From Omphiscola glabra (taxonomy: Eukaryota; Mollusca; Gastropoda; Lymnaeidae), in NCBI GenBank assembly GCA_964017045.1, contig OZ024807.1, forward strand, positions 9,982,393 through 10,046,392: 64,000 nucleotides of DNA, written 5' to 3'. The position numbers were made by a program, and so were the translations under genes. Under the pieces are notes generated by a model that was not told the origin of the DNA, ran no database searches, and saw only the letters and a program-made list of their open reading frames with translations. Positions 1 to 10,200 of this stretch are shown here, in pieces. Each line of letters begins with the position of its first letter. Within the stretch, counting starts at the first letter, position 1.

Positions 1-172
1 AAGGTGTACCTTTAATTTTTAACTACATTTTTATGATATTAACTAAGTTAATTTTTTTTTTTAAATTCTTTTTTTTTTTTATTCTTTAAAATAGCCAGTG
101 TTATAACCCATGGCACAAGTTCATTTCAATATTGTTTAACTTAAATTAAATTTTTTGATTCCTTTTTTTCAG

Positions 173-337
173 GGCCTAATGATCATGCCCCTATTATTCT
201 TGAATGGTGCTATTCCAATCAACCTTTCCAAAATCTGGCAAGCTCTGGCAAAGACCTCTTTCTACGCTTCAGGCTTACCAAAACAATTGGCGAATGGTTT
301 GTTTATAGGGCAAAACTCACTACAAAGATCAAATCTA
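173..337 (+). CDS. CUB gene exon: C-terminal half of a CUB domain
   Basis: Acceptor after ...cctttttttcag, donor GTAAGA. It encodes the last half of a CUB domain (motifs LEWCYSNQPF, GKDLFLRFRL). Borders are phase 1 on both sides, as in the third exon of each later CUB, so the first half should lie upstream of the window. Confidence 0.8.
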
Positions 338-3300
338 GTAAGAAAATTATTTTATGCAAACACAAAATTTTTTTTTTATGACTTTTCTTTCAGTATTAAA
401 AAGAAACTCAGATAAATATTTTTATTAAAGTATTTAGTTTTCATATCAAGTACATATTATCATGACAATTATGGACTATCATGTAGTGGTGAATGATTAT
501 ATTATAAGTTACTTGATTTTGTATTAATTTTTTTTAAATATTTGTTGAAAATAATTTATTTATAGCCTATATTATAGAATTTTTTTATACTTTCAATGAT
601 GAGGTATATTTTTGTGATGGATAAAGTCTTTACTTCCAAAATAAATAAGCTATTCATTCATTTCATCATGATAGCCTCATGCAGTGACAAGTCCCCACCA
701 AATCTTGAACTGTCAGCACTACCAACTTATCTTGCCTTTCCTCACCAAGTCAAGCTGAAGAGGTAAACAATATTTTAGTGGCAACAATTTGTTTGGGAAC
801 AAGGGTTGAGCTGGGTGCAGTTTTTACATATTGAGACAATCCCCAGGGCGTCTGGGTCAGAATGTTACAAAAAGAGTTATGTTCTCATTTTCTATAATTT
901 GTTTCATCCAATAGGGAGAAGCAAAGAGAAGTAAAGAGAAGGAAAGAATGCATGAATAGAACCAGTAGTAACCTAAGTTGGTGGCTTCAAAACATTAATA
1001 GATTCATAAAGGGGTCATGGCACTAAACTGGATGAGAACCGCTGAGTTAGGATTATATTTTTAATAATTCTTATGACATATCTATATTTGGTCATGTTCT
1101 CCATCTGCAGAAAGTAAAGTTTTAAAGATAGAATGGTAAAAATAAATTAATCATGGCTTGCTGGAGAAAGACAATGTTTAAATAAAAGTATTATTGCAGA
1201 TTGTTTAAGATGCCACAAAATTTACAAAACCCACTTGCAAATACCCCAAAAAATTAAAGTTGAATTCACAATATTTGTTTGAATATGTGGTCCTTTCATA
1301 TATATTGGTCGCTAGCTCTCTCTTTTTATTAAATACATTTAATGATGATGGTTTTGTTTAAGGTCACATCTGGCCGATATTTTTCTTAAAAGTCAAGAAT
1401 CTTTGTGTTGTATGTCAGCTCTGTGCCAATTTTTTAATACCAAACAATAGGTGCAGACAAATGCCTGATCTAAATATCTTTTTTCATTCTGGAATATGGA
1501 ATAAATAATGAATGCTTTTTGTTTTTTTATTTAAGTACAAGGGCTTGTCCTCTGAGATTTTGGACAGAGAGGCCTTCACAGACAGTCAGAATGGAAGTTG
1601 TGTCTAAAGAACCACCTTGTGGGAACAAGGGTGTTAGAGTATATGATGGTATGTATGACTGTTAATAGAAAAATATTGATATGTGAATGTGATGATTTAT
1701 ATTACAGGATTAAAAAATCAAGTTGGTATGGGTAGGAAAGGGCATTTATTACAGTAAACCAGTTACAGTAAACCGGTGACAGTAAACCGGTTGAGAGGAA
1801 TTTATGATGGTATGAAACAGGAAGTTTTTCTTAACTTTTCTTCAGGTTATGACTTTTCCAACAAAGCTCTGGGGACATTTTGTGACAAAACTATATACAC
1901 AAGTACCACGGCCAACTTGATGTTACACCCAGTCAATGAAAACTTTACAGGAACAGTCTATGTGAAAGTATCTGCAGTTGGTAAGTTGCCAGACCACTGA
2001 GAAAAAGAATTACTTTTGTTTTAATGACAATAGACTGGAATACATTTGATGAGCTTTTATAAAGTCCAACTAACTATAAAGGGTGGAATTAGACATTTTA
2101 CATGAAAACCAATATAGAAATACGTAACTAAGCAATTAAAAGATCATTTTTAGTTTCTTTTTTTTTTTTTTTTTGTTGGTACTGGCTCTCTCTTTTCTGT
2201 CAGATAGAAAATAACAATAGATTTTGTATTTTGTGTAATATCTTGATTGAAAATAAATTCTTCTACTTTGTGACATTTACGTTATACACAAATTTTCATA
2301 AATTATATTTAAAGCTAAATCATAGGCTACATATATATTTTTTAAAATTTTTATAAGTGTCCCACAATTTCAAAAAATAAAAACAAGTTTACTTGATAGA
2401 CCTGCACAATAAAATATTATGGTAGAGTTAAGAATGAGGGGTTAGTTGTCTTTGATATCCGGGATCAGCTATTATAAAAATATAAAGAGACAATTTTTAT
2501 TTTCCAAGAATTAAAAAAAAAATTAAAAGCTCTAATACAAAATGTGACAAATTTATCTTGTGTGCTGTGTAAAATCAGTTTTTACATATGCATTTTATTT
2601 ATTTACTTTTTGATTTGAAAATGATAGTTCATATTGCTCTGCATTATTTGTTTACCAGATGCCATGTGCAATGGAAAAGTTGAGATAAAGACTGCTAATT
2701 ATGATGAAATCCACAGTTTACCTGAGATTGCCAATGCTAAAATACACTATGCACAGTGAGTAGATCATGTATTATCTCCTCGACATAGTATTAAGGAGGA
2801 TTTAAACTATAAATAGTTTTGGAAAGGAATTTGCAGACATCTATTTTTAGGCAGAAGATAGAGTCTTGCATATTTCATAAGCTCCCTGATGTGGAACAAA
2901 GTAATCACCTATGCAAATTTCATATCCTAGTTTATTATTAAAATCAATAACTAAAAAGCACAAGTCAGGGAGATATCCTAGTTTATTATTAAGCTCAATA
3001 GCTAACAAGCACACATTGAGGGAGATGAAGTCAGTTGTGCTTTTTTTACCCATGAAATGATATTTTTCTTCAATGCTTACTTTTATAAAGACTTGCCATT
3101 AAATATTTTGATTACAGTGATTTGAACTGCTCATTTCTGCTACAGTCAGATAGAAGATCAGATGCCATAGAAGTGATGCTCATGGGCCGGATGGTTCCCA
3201 AGGGCACTTACAGGTGTGAGGGTGATGACGTTACGGTTTATGATGGTATGTAGGCTCGCAGGCTGTACAGTGTTAAGACAGTATTTCGTAAGGACCATAT

Positions 3301-6258
3301 TATATTCTAGGCTGTGATGGTGTGCTTATTTGACAGGTGTTACAGTTAACAGCTATGGGATTCAGATTTACTTCTTTTTAGTAGTCAAGCAACCAATGTT
3401 TAAGAACATAATACAAACCTGTTTACTTATATGGTTTTGGCATACAATGTACAATTTTGAGATGTATACATTATATATACTGTATGTTTATTTTTTACTA
3501 TTAAGATAATGTATTTTACGATTTTAAGAGTTTGAGGGTAAACAGGTCTGATAATATTTCAAGTGGCATGAAAAGGTGAACAAATGCTGAACTGAAGCAA
3601 AAGACCTTCACTCCAACAGTTTAATATAACATCATGAAAAGGAAGTTGATGTAGATTCGACACAAACATCAGGCAGATAGAGATACTGATGTTGTATAGG
3701 GTTTCTTTGTATCTAATAGATAGAATATCCATTTATATTGAAATATCACAGGTCAGGGAATAGCACAACATTTTTTCCAATTTTATTTGTTTTTATGTAT
3801 AGTCTTTTTAAATTACAGGCGACAACTTAACAAGTCCTGTTATATCAGTATGGTGTGGGGCTTTGGATCAGAAAAAGAAGTTGACCAGCACTGGGCCCAG
3901 GATGCTTGTTGTTTTCAGGACAGATGGACACGACAGCTATGAGGGAGCAAAGCTGGTGTACTACGCTGTACCCCGTAAGGAGGTTTTAGTGAAATAGTTA
4001 ATTTCAGTTAAGTTTATTTTTCAATGTTTTGAAATTTCAAGGGTTCATAAGAGACAAATCTTTCCCAAGACAAATATAAATGTAACGCCAGAAATTAGGG
4101 GCTTATTATAAAATATATTCCATTCAGGGTTTAAGTCCTACAGATATGCATGGGATTAGGCTCTCCTGTACCTTTTTTTTCTGAGGGACCTGTAAACTTA
4201 AATGAGTTCCCACAATTTTTTTCCCAGGACTGTTTCCAATTGTTTACTAATAACTTAATGCTAAACATAAGAACAAACGGGAGAAAAACAAAATACAGTT
4301 ATTGTTGTTTTTTTTTGAATAGAGGAAATCTTTAAAACACTCACCCATTATTTTTAAAGTTAGCAAAGTACCACTTTTTTCAAGGTAGCAAAGTACTACT
4401 TTTTTCAAGGTAGCAAATTACTACTTTTTTCAAGGTAGCAAAGTACTACTTTTTTCAAGGTAGCAAAGTACTACTTTTTTAAAGCTAGCATAGTACTAAA
4501 TTTGTTCAATTCATTTCTTTCAAATACATAATACTATATCTTTGTTATTATTTTCAAATTGTAAAGCAAGTCTTTAAAATGTCCTTGTAAACCAAGTCTC
4601 TACAACTGTCCTTGTAAACCAAGTCTCTACAACTGTCCTTGTAAACCACGTCTCTACAACTGTCCTGGTAATATTTTGAAACTTCACAGAACACGGGAGC
4701 TGTAAGCTGGTTACAGAACTGGAAGCTAACATCACCCACCAGCACCTCACATCACCAAATTACCCACTGTATTACCCAATGTAAGTTTTTGTGGTCCGCT
4801 GCCAATAGCGAAAGGGGCAGGGGCAACTTGCAGCAATATTTTTGGCAGCTCTCAACACTTTCTAGAAATTCTTTAACTTCCCTAGTAAGCTATCTAGATA
4901 TTACATTTATAATTACATTTGTTAAAGGGGTCAGTGTGCTGATCTAATTTTTTTTATAATTTAATTTTTTAAGCAATTAAGTTTTACCTTTTTTCCTAAT
5001 ATTTTGTGAATATTATTTTGTTACAGTAACAGTTATTGTGAATACAAAATCAAAGCGCCTAAAGGTCATGCAGTGCACTTAGAGGTCACCCATTCCAAAA
5101 TGGAGCATGACTGCAGTGACACTGTTCAAGTTTATGAAGGTAATAAGTGATTGAATTACCTCTTAATTTCTCTGGAAAGGAAATATCTGCTGATTTCTCC
5201 TTCAACCAAATGAATCTCACACCAATTGTTTTGTAGGTCTATATGCATTATTACTCTTAGGTTATTTCATTTATAGAAATATATATCTTTACTTTTGTCA
5301 GGAACTGTTTTTAAAATTTAATAAACAACGGCATCATAAAATTTCTTTAGGTTTGGAAAAGAAATTGGATAAATATCTAGGTCGATGGTGTGGCGATGAG
5401 AAGCCCAAGTACCGCAGCTCAGGAAATGAAGTGTTGATCGTCTTTTCTGCAGACAATGAGTTCAATAGTGGAGGATTTAATGTCACATTCTACTCATATA
5501 AAGGTAACTTTTGTTCAAATTTTTTATTTCATCAGTGTCCCATTAGTAAAAACAAGATATAGTTAGAATCTTTAAAAAATGAATATAGCTTTTATGCAGC
5601 TTTGCACCAGTTGCTTGTCTATTATCAAGTGGTTTATCTAACAGTAGGTGAAGGGTTGCATATTTAAATAATGAGGTCCTGTAAGAGGTTTAATATCAAT
5701 TATCAATTAAGGGGGAAAAAAAAGGTAAAGTGACTTAGCTTTGAAGTTAATAAACTAATAGAGATGTAAAGGGACTTACTTTGAAGTTAATAAACTAATA
5801 GTAATAGAGATGTAAAGGGACTTAGCTTTGAAGTTAATAAACTATTATAGAAACACACATTTTAAGATATATTTCTCAAGTGCTGGCGGCCAAGCGGTCT
5901 GAACTGACTAAAACCTAATAGCTGGTAGTCTGGAGTTCAATCCCACCAAAGCACTGCGGGTGGATGGGACTCGTTAGCCTTGGGTGGCAACTCATCTAAG
6001 AGAAGGCAAACTCTGAATTCAAACCAGGAGCCGGAATGATCAATAAATTGATCGTAGGCCCTCAATTATAAGAAGAAGAAGTTTGTTTCTTTTGTTTTTT
6101 TATTAATTTTTTATTTTATTTCTCTTTTAGAGAGTCAGAAGAGTTATCTTGTCCCAGCCACTGTGGGTTCAACGCTTTTTGCTGTGGCCATTATCATTAT
6201 TGTAATAATCCTCTACATTTTTATTGTACGCAAGAAAAGATTGCTGAGAGCAAGTTAA
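173..6258 (+). CDS. Multi-CUB-domain type I membrane protein (3' part, 11 exons)
   Basis: Coding exons 173-337, 675-762, 1536-1648, 1846-1980, 2659-2755, 3118-3245, 3819-3974, 4690-4780, 5027-5139, 5351-5503 and 6131-6258 join into one open frame of 454 residues; the 5' end lies outside the window. Seen: the second half of a CUB domain (residues 1-54), then three full CUB domains (about 57-166, 170-293, 298-412). Each carries the family's VYDG or VYEG motif at the junction of its second and third exon and a late Trp/Phe-Cys (LGTFC, VWCG, GRWCG). A hydrophobic helix (about 419-445) follows, then a tail of nine residues rich in Arg and Lys. Known: CUB domains are extracellular beta-sandwich modules that bind proteins or sugars, often with calcium. 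Inferred: a cell-surface adhesion or receptor protein with little room for its own cytoplasmic signalling. I do not recognise a specific orthologue. Confidence 0.85.
675..762 (+). CDS. CUB gene exon: start of second CUB
   Basis: Phase 1 in, phase 2 out. It encodes TSCSDKSPPNLEL onward. A second AG lies ten bases downstream (683-684), but using it breaks the frame, so the acceptor at 673-674 is chosen. Confidence 0.75.
1536..1648 (+). CDS. CUB gene exon: middle of second CUB
   Basis: Phase 2 in, phase 1 out, donor GTATGT. It contains two CUB cysteines (RACPLRF, EPPCGNK) and ends in VRVYDG, split across the junction. Confidence 0.85.
1747..1790. repeat. Short tandem repeat before a CUB exon
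   Basis: Three imperfect copies of a roughly 16-bp unit built on acagtaaaccggt, ending about 55 bases upstream of the exon at 1846. Confidence 0.6.
1846..1980 (+). CDS. CUB gene exon: end of second CUB
   Basis: Phase 1 to phase 1, acceptor ttcag, donor GTAAGT. It encodes the ALGTFCDK and FTGTVYVKV strands typical of the second half of CUB. Confidence 0.85.
2659..2755 (+). CDS. CUB gene exon: start of third CUB
   Basis: Phase 1 in, phase 2 out, acceptor tttaccag, donor GTGAGT. It begins DAMCNGKVEIKT, the first Cys of the module. Confidence 0.8.
2922..3023. repeat. 51-bp tandem duplication in a CUB gene intron
   Basis: Two imperfect copies; the start atatcctagtttattatta occurs at 2922 and again at 2973. 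Confidence 0.7.
3118..3245 (+). CDS. CUB gene exon: middle of third CUB
   Basis: Phase 2 in, phase 1 out, donor GTATGT. It encodes DLNCSFLLQS through DDVTVYDG. Confidence 0.85.
3819..3974 (+). CDS. CUB gene exon: end of third CUB
   Basis: Phase 1 to phase 1, donor GTAAGG. It encodes ISVWCGALD, RMLVVFRTDG and the last strand KLVYYAVP. Confidence 0.85.
4354..4494. repeat. 25-bp minisatellite, about 5.5 copies
   Basis: Unit caaggtagcaaagtactac plus a T run, starting at 4381, 4406 and so on. It lies in the intron before the exon at 4690. Confidence 0.85.
4562..4668. repeat. 27-bp minisatellite, about 4 copies
   Basis: Unit gtccttgtaaaccaagtctc plus tacaact. The array stops about 20 bases before the acceptor of the exon at 4690, so it takes up the polypyrimidine region. 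Confidence 0.85.
4690..4780 (+). CDS. CUB gene exon: start of fourth CUB
   Basis: Phase 1 in, phase 2 out, donor GTAAGT. It encodes the canonical CUB opening with a Cys (GSCKLVTELE) and LTSPNYPLYYP. An inner acceptor (ttacag, exon from 4717) is also in frame but would lose the conserved Cys, so the outer acceptor at 4688-4689 is preferred. Confidence 0.8.
5027..5139 (+). CDS. CUB gene exon: middle of fourth CUB
   Basis: Phase 2 in, phase 1 out. It encodes NSYCEYKIKAPKG, VTHSKMEHDC and VQVYEG, the clearest CUB core in the gene. Confidence 0.88.
5351..5503 (+). CDS. CUB gene exon: end of fourth CUB
   Basis: Phase 1 to phase 1. It encodes YLGRWCGDEKP, SSGNEVLIVFSAD and GGFNVTFYSYK, a classical CUB C-terminal half. 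Confidence 0.88.
5728..5855. repeat. About 50-bp tandem repeat, 2.5-3 copies
   Basis: The segment tttgaagttaataaactaat recurs three times with short length differences, directly upstream of the SINE-like element. Confidence 0.7.
5881..6083 (+). mobile_element. tRNA-derived SINE-like element
   Basis: The left end resembles a tRNA with a long variable arm: a box A-like stretch (ggcggccaagcggtctga) and, about 45 bases on, a box B-like stretch (ggagttcaatcccacc). An unrelated body of about 120 bases and a short (aag)n tail follow. This is the usual SINE layout. It lies in the last intron of the CUB gene. No clear TSD was found, so the ends are approximate. Confidence 0.6.
6131..6258 (+). CDS. 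CUB gene last exon: membrane helix, short tail, stop
   Basis: Acceptor tctcttttag. The exon encodes a short stalk, about 27 hydrophobic residues rich in Ile and Val, then RKKRLLRAS and TAA at 6256-6258. The basic residues after the helix fit a stop-transfer signal with the CUB domains outside the cell. Confidence 0.85.
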
Positions 6259-6718
6259 GATATCTCTGCTTTGTAAACATAATTTTATATGTTGAAATGT
6301 GATACCAAGGGCATAATTGCATAAAAATACTTTTTTAAGATACCTTTTTCCCTCCATTATGTAATGAACTTCCAAAACTATTAGAATTAGAAGCATGTTT
6401 TATTTGAAATACCAAAAATTGAATTGAAAAATTATTACAAAAAACATTAACAGATTACAAAATGTTTTAATTTCCTTTTTTTTGTGTGGACAAGCAATAT
6501 GAAGCTTCTATTTGATTTTATTTCTAATTAAGGTTAAAAAATACTAAACAAACTTTTTTTTATGTTCTTCTGGTTAATTCTTTTATATCCATTCTTAAAT
6601 AATGTCTTACAGTTAAAGTATTTACCTTGAAATTATTATGACCAACATAATTACAAAAAATAAATAGCTTAGATTCAACAACTTTTTTTTGTAAGTTTCC
6701 TACTATTGCTATTTTTTT
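6259..6718 (+). other. 3' UTR region of the CUB gene
   Basis: AT-rich, T-run-rich sequence without a coding frame. An AATAAA at 6659-6664 is a plausible polyadenylation signal, but several A/T runs make the true site uncertain. Confidence 0.4.
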
Positions 6719-7035
6719 TTCATCATCATCATCATGTCCCTTAGTCCTAGGACTGTTGGGGCGCCACAGATGACATGAAAACTATCCTTCTCCATTCCTC
6801 TCTGTCTTCTGCACTACTACTACAGCATCGCCTAGTTTTAATCCCGTCCACTCTTTGATGTTATCTTCCCATCTTTTTCTCTGTCTTCCTCTTCTTCTCC
6901 CTCCTCTAGTTGTGCCCTGCATGATTTCTTTGGCGAGCCCTTGTTTCCTTGTTTCGTGGCCAAACCATTCAAGTTTTCGCTTTTTTACCAACACCAGGAG
7001 GTCATCATACTGCCCAATCGCTTTACGAATCCTTT
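6719..7035 (-). mobile_element. LINE fragment: C-terminal end of a non-LTR retrotransposon polyprotein
   Basis: On the minus strand a frame reads RIRKAIGQYDDLL, then VKKRKLEWFGHETR, GLAKEIMQG, GRRRGRQRKRWEDN and IKEWTGL. This is the familiar C-terminal tail after the reverse transcriptase of many non-LTR elements. Its 3' end on the minus strand is an (atg)n microsatellite followed by A residues (plus strand 6712-6736), as expected for target-primed insertion. Only the tail is present: a 5'-truncated dead copy. I recognise the class, not the clade. Confidence 0.75.
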
Positions 7036-7379
7036 CCTTATTTTTTCATAAGCCCTTTATTAGGTTTACTTGTTGTTTGGAAGCTGTAATGGCCAAATGT
7101 TTAAAATGGTTCTGCTTTGTTTAACTTGCAAATACCAACAAACTCATAATAGGCAGCTGAACCATGTGTCATATTTCTTTTCATTGACAAATACCATCAA
7201 AACAAACAAGAAATCCATTCAAAAATATGTTTTCGTACCATCTGATCAGCAAAAAAATTTACAGTTATTAATATTTTTGGGAAAGAATTCAATGATCAAA
7301 ATAATTTTAATTTCGTCAATTAGAAATTTAAAGTTCAGTTATTTTATTCCAATGTAAAAAGTCAACTTCATTAACATTT

Positions 7380-8104
7380 TTTAGTTTTTTTTTTAAATTT
7401 TACATGTTACTCATACTGATGTGATACCTGTGCACCTGTGACTAAATTACTAAATTCATGAGCATTTTGTGGAGATTCTTTTTTTATTATATCTTTTGTA
7501 TTGTCAACTTCTGAAGTGATCATTAGTAGATGACTTTGGCAGTAACTAATGTATTCAGATATTGTCTTAAAACTTCAGGGGAGAAAACATGGAAATATTT
7601 TTGCTAAGTAATCAAGGTGTTCAACAATCTGACTTTCTCCATTTTGAAAAAAAAAAAAAAAAAAAAAAAGAATTATTTTTTGCTAATAAAACAAAGTACC
7701 ATTCTATACCCATCTAACAGAGTGGAGTAAACTTTATAGACTGATATAATGAAATTGTGGCTAGTAATTGTGCACTATTCATACAGTTTTCATGACTTTA
7801 AATTGCTTCATTTTGAATTAGCACTTCCATATATGCAGGCATTTATTGTGCTAAAAACTAAAAATGAGCGGTAGCTCTTTTCACTTTTTAAAAAACATTG
7901 CTTTACAAAAAATGACAGGCATTTACTTAAATAACTCATGTTTTTTTTCAATTTTGGTCATGATCATTATTGTACCTATTTCATTAGTAGCAGGTTACAT
8001 GTGTATTTCTAGTCAAAATTAGTGCTATAAATCAGTATTGTTTTTTTTATTGGCAACATACATTTCTAATGAAAATTCTTTCACTTTCAACATCTTTCAA
8101 AACA
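7380..8104. other. Intergenic, nothing recognised
   Basis: AT-rich DNA with a 20-base A run near 7650-7669. No exon, RNA gene or element identified. Confidence 0.5.
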
Positions 8105-8311
8105 TTTGAAGTCAATACAATCAGTTTGAAGTCACTACAATCAGTTTGAAGTCACTACAATCAGTTTGAAGTCACTACAATCAGTTTGAAGTCACTACAA
8201 TCAGTTTGAAGTCACTACAATCAGTTTGAAGTCACTACAATCAGTTTGAAGTCACTACAATCAGTTTGAAGTCACTGCAATCAATTTGAAGTCGCTACAA
8301 TCAGTTTGAAG
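8105..8311. repeat. 20-bp minisatellite, 10 copies plus a partial
   Basis: Unit tttgaagtcactacaatcag repeats head to tail. The middle copies are identical and the edge copies carry single changes, the usual pattern of array growth from the centre. Confidence 0.95.
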
Positions 8312-10095
8312 GCAGCTTGATTTTTGCCATTGTTAATGTAACTCTTGCAAATTTAAAAGGTAGATATCTTCTTTGGTCACTGCAGCTTTAGGGAAATGAA
8401 ATCAGGTATTTAAATTCCTGTCATTGTAATTGGTGTATACAAGCTATCATTATTCAGGGTGTTTAATTTTATCATTTGCAACTTGAAATTTGCTGTGCTC
8501 AGTTGTAAATTAAATTTATTGAAATCAATGTCAGTCTTGATTTGCGCAACTCTTCATTCCCAATATGGAACCAGGTGTGACTGAGAATTTTCTAAGGCGG
8601 AGTAATGCCTTGACATTTCAAATAATTCTTTCTGGCAATTTGTGCTTAATTTTAGAGCATCATGAATTTAACTTATTTGTCATTGACAACTGATATTCTG
8701 GAAACTTAATCTTTCTGTATCAATAAATCTAGTGACGTCTGATGTGATCTACCAGAATTAATTTGTCTAAGAAGACATCCCCTCTCAATAAGCTATTTCT
8801 AAAAAGAAAATCTTTACTTCGGGAGACAGCCTACAAAACTCCCATACAATTGCTTTGAAGATGCAAATTACATAATTCCTGTCATATGTTGTCAAGCTAA
8901 GATTTATGAGAGGCAATCCTTTCTATCAACCGTTTGATTTTTTTTAGATAGAGTTAAGATTAAATCTCAAGCATATCAAAATTAACATAATTTTAGATAC
9001 TAGTCTGTAATACTTGGTAATAATTTTGAAAGCCAAAACAAGTACAAGTCCTTTAAAATTTATTTTATCATCAATTGAAATTATCATAAATTCAAAAATG
9101 AACAAAATGTAAGTACCCATTTTAATTTTAGGACAAAACTTCAAGTGTCAAGCTTCAATAAGTTACTCACAGAAGCAGATTGTAAAGTTAACCAACATGT
9201 TAATAAAACAGAAAGGCAACAATCGTATGGCATGCATATAACAACTAACATGGCATGGTTTAAGGCAGTGGTTGACAGTAGAAAACGTTATACTATTCAA
9301 AATCAAAAGTGCCCATATGTGGAAATCAACACTTAAAAATAACAAACTGGTGATTTATTCATGTCAAAATCCCAGTGAAATATAATTAGTTTTGCATGAA
9401 CTTGTAAGAGAAATTAATGAATGAAATCAAATCTAACAATTAGGATTCGTACTGCACACCAAAAATTGTAAAATTCATATGATTCTGTCTCAAGAAACTC
9501 TTGAAAGAACATTTAAGAATATAAAATCTTTTTTTAAGTGTAATCTGAATAGATCTTCTATTTAATTTTGGTAAAATTACTTATGAAGCCACAACTGAAA
9601 ATAAGCATACAAATATAATTTAAGACAAGACAAATGAATTTAACATTCATTATTAATAATGTAAAGCTTTTCCACGAAAAATGCCTATAGATTGAGCTAT
9701 ATATTATATACAGTAGAGCATTGATTTTCCAAAAGGCTGAGAAACATTGAATAACCTCATATTAACTGTCCATTTTAAAAAAACAAAAGAATAACCATTG
9801 CACAATAGACATGGAGAATTGGTACAAACACCACAAAACAATTTCGAACCTGTTGCACATTCCAGGTAAAATCTAGATATGTACTTCTGATCTGCCCACA
9901 TTTTAATTATGTAATGCAATAAAGGCATGTGAACTAAAGACAGAGTTACCTCGGATTTTATTTTGAGACCCAAGTGTGACATCTTTCACAGAAAAAAAAA
10001 AAGACTTCAGTGCTGGTGCGGTATGGTAGCACTATATGTTTATAGCCATAAGGTAAGAATAACATATGGAATTCTATATACTAACTTCTTTAACG
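8312..10095. other. Intergenic, no gene recognised
   Basis: AT-rich DNA with short open frames on both strands but no splice-bounded or family-like frame. Confidence 0.5.
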
Positions 10096-10200
10096 CAATC
10101 TCTTTCTTCTTTCTTCGTCTTTGTACCCCGTCTGGGTATGGGCCATCCACAAGAATTTTCCACTCATCCCGGTCCTGTGCTTTCCCGAGAGTCTTTCGTT
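10096..10200 (-). mobile_element. Probable LINE 3'-end remnant
   Basis: On the minus strand the sequence reads KTLGKAQDRDEWKILVDG, similar to the RDxW...LV ending of many non-LTR retrotransposon proteins, followed by a purine-rich (aag)-like tail. The fragment is short, so the class call is tentative. Confidence 0.4.

Noticed and set aside
1793..1820. Apparent copy of the CUB exon end (tttatgatggtatg) just before the exon at 1846
   Set aside because: Only about 15 bases match the exon end at 1641-1655, and there is no acceptor in front; likely chance or a tiny relic.
8105..8311. CRISPR-like regular array
   Set aside because: Units are contiguous with no unique spacers, and the DNA is from an animal. 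The same applies to the arrays at 30.3, 37.3, 50.0, 58.9 and 61.1 kb.
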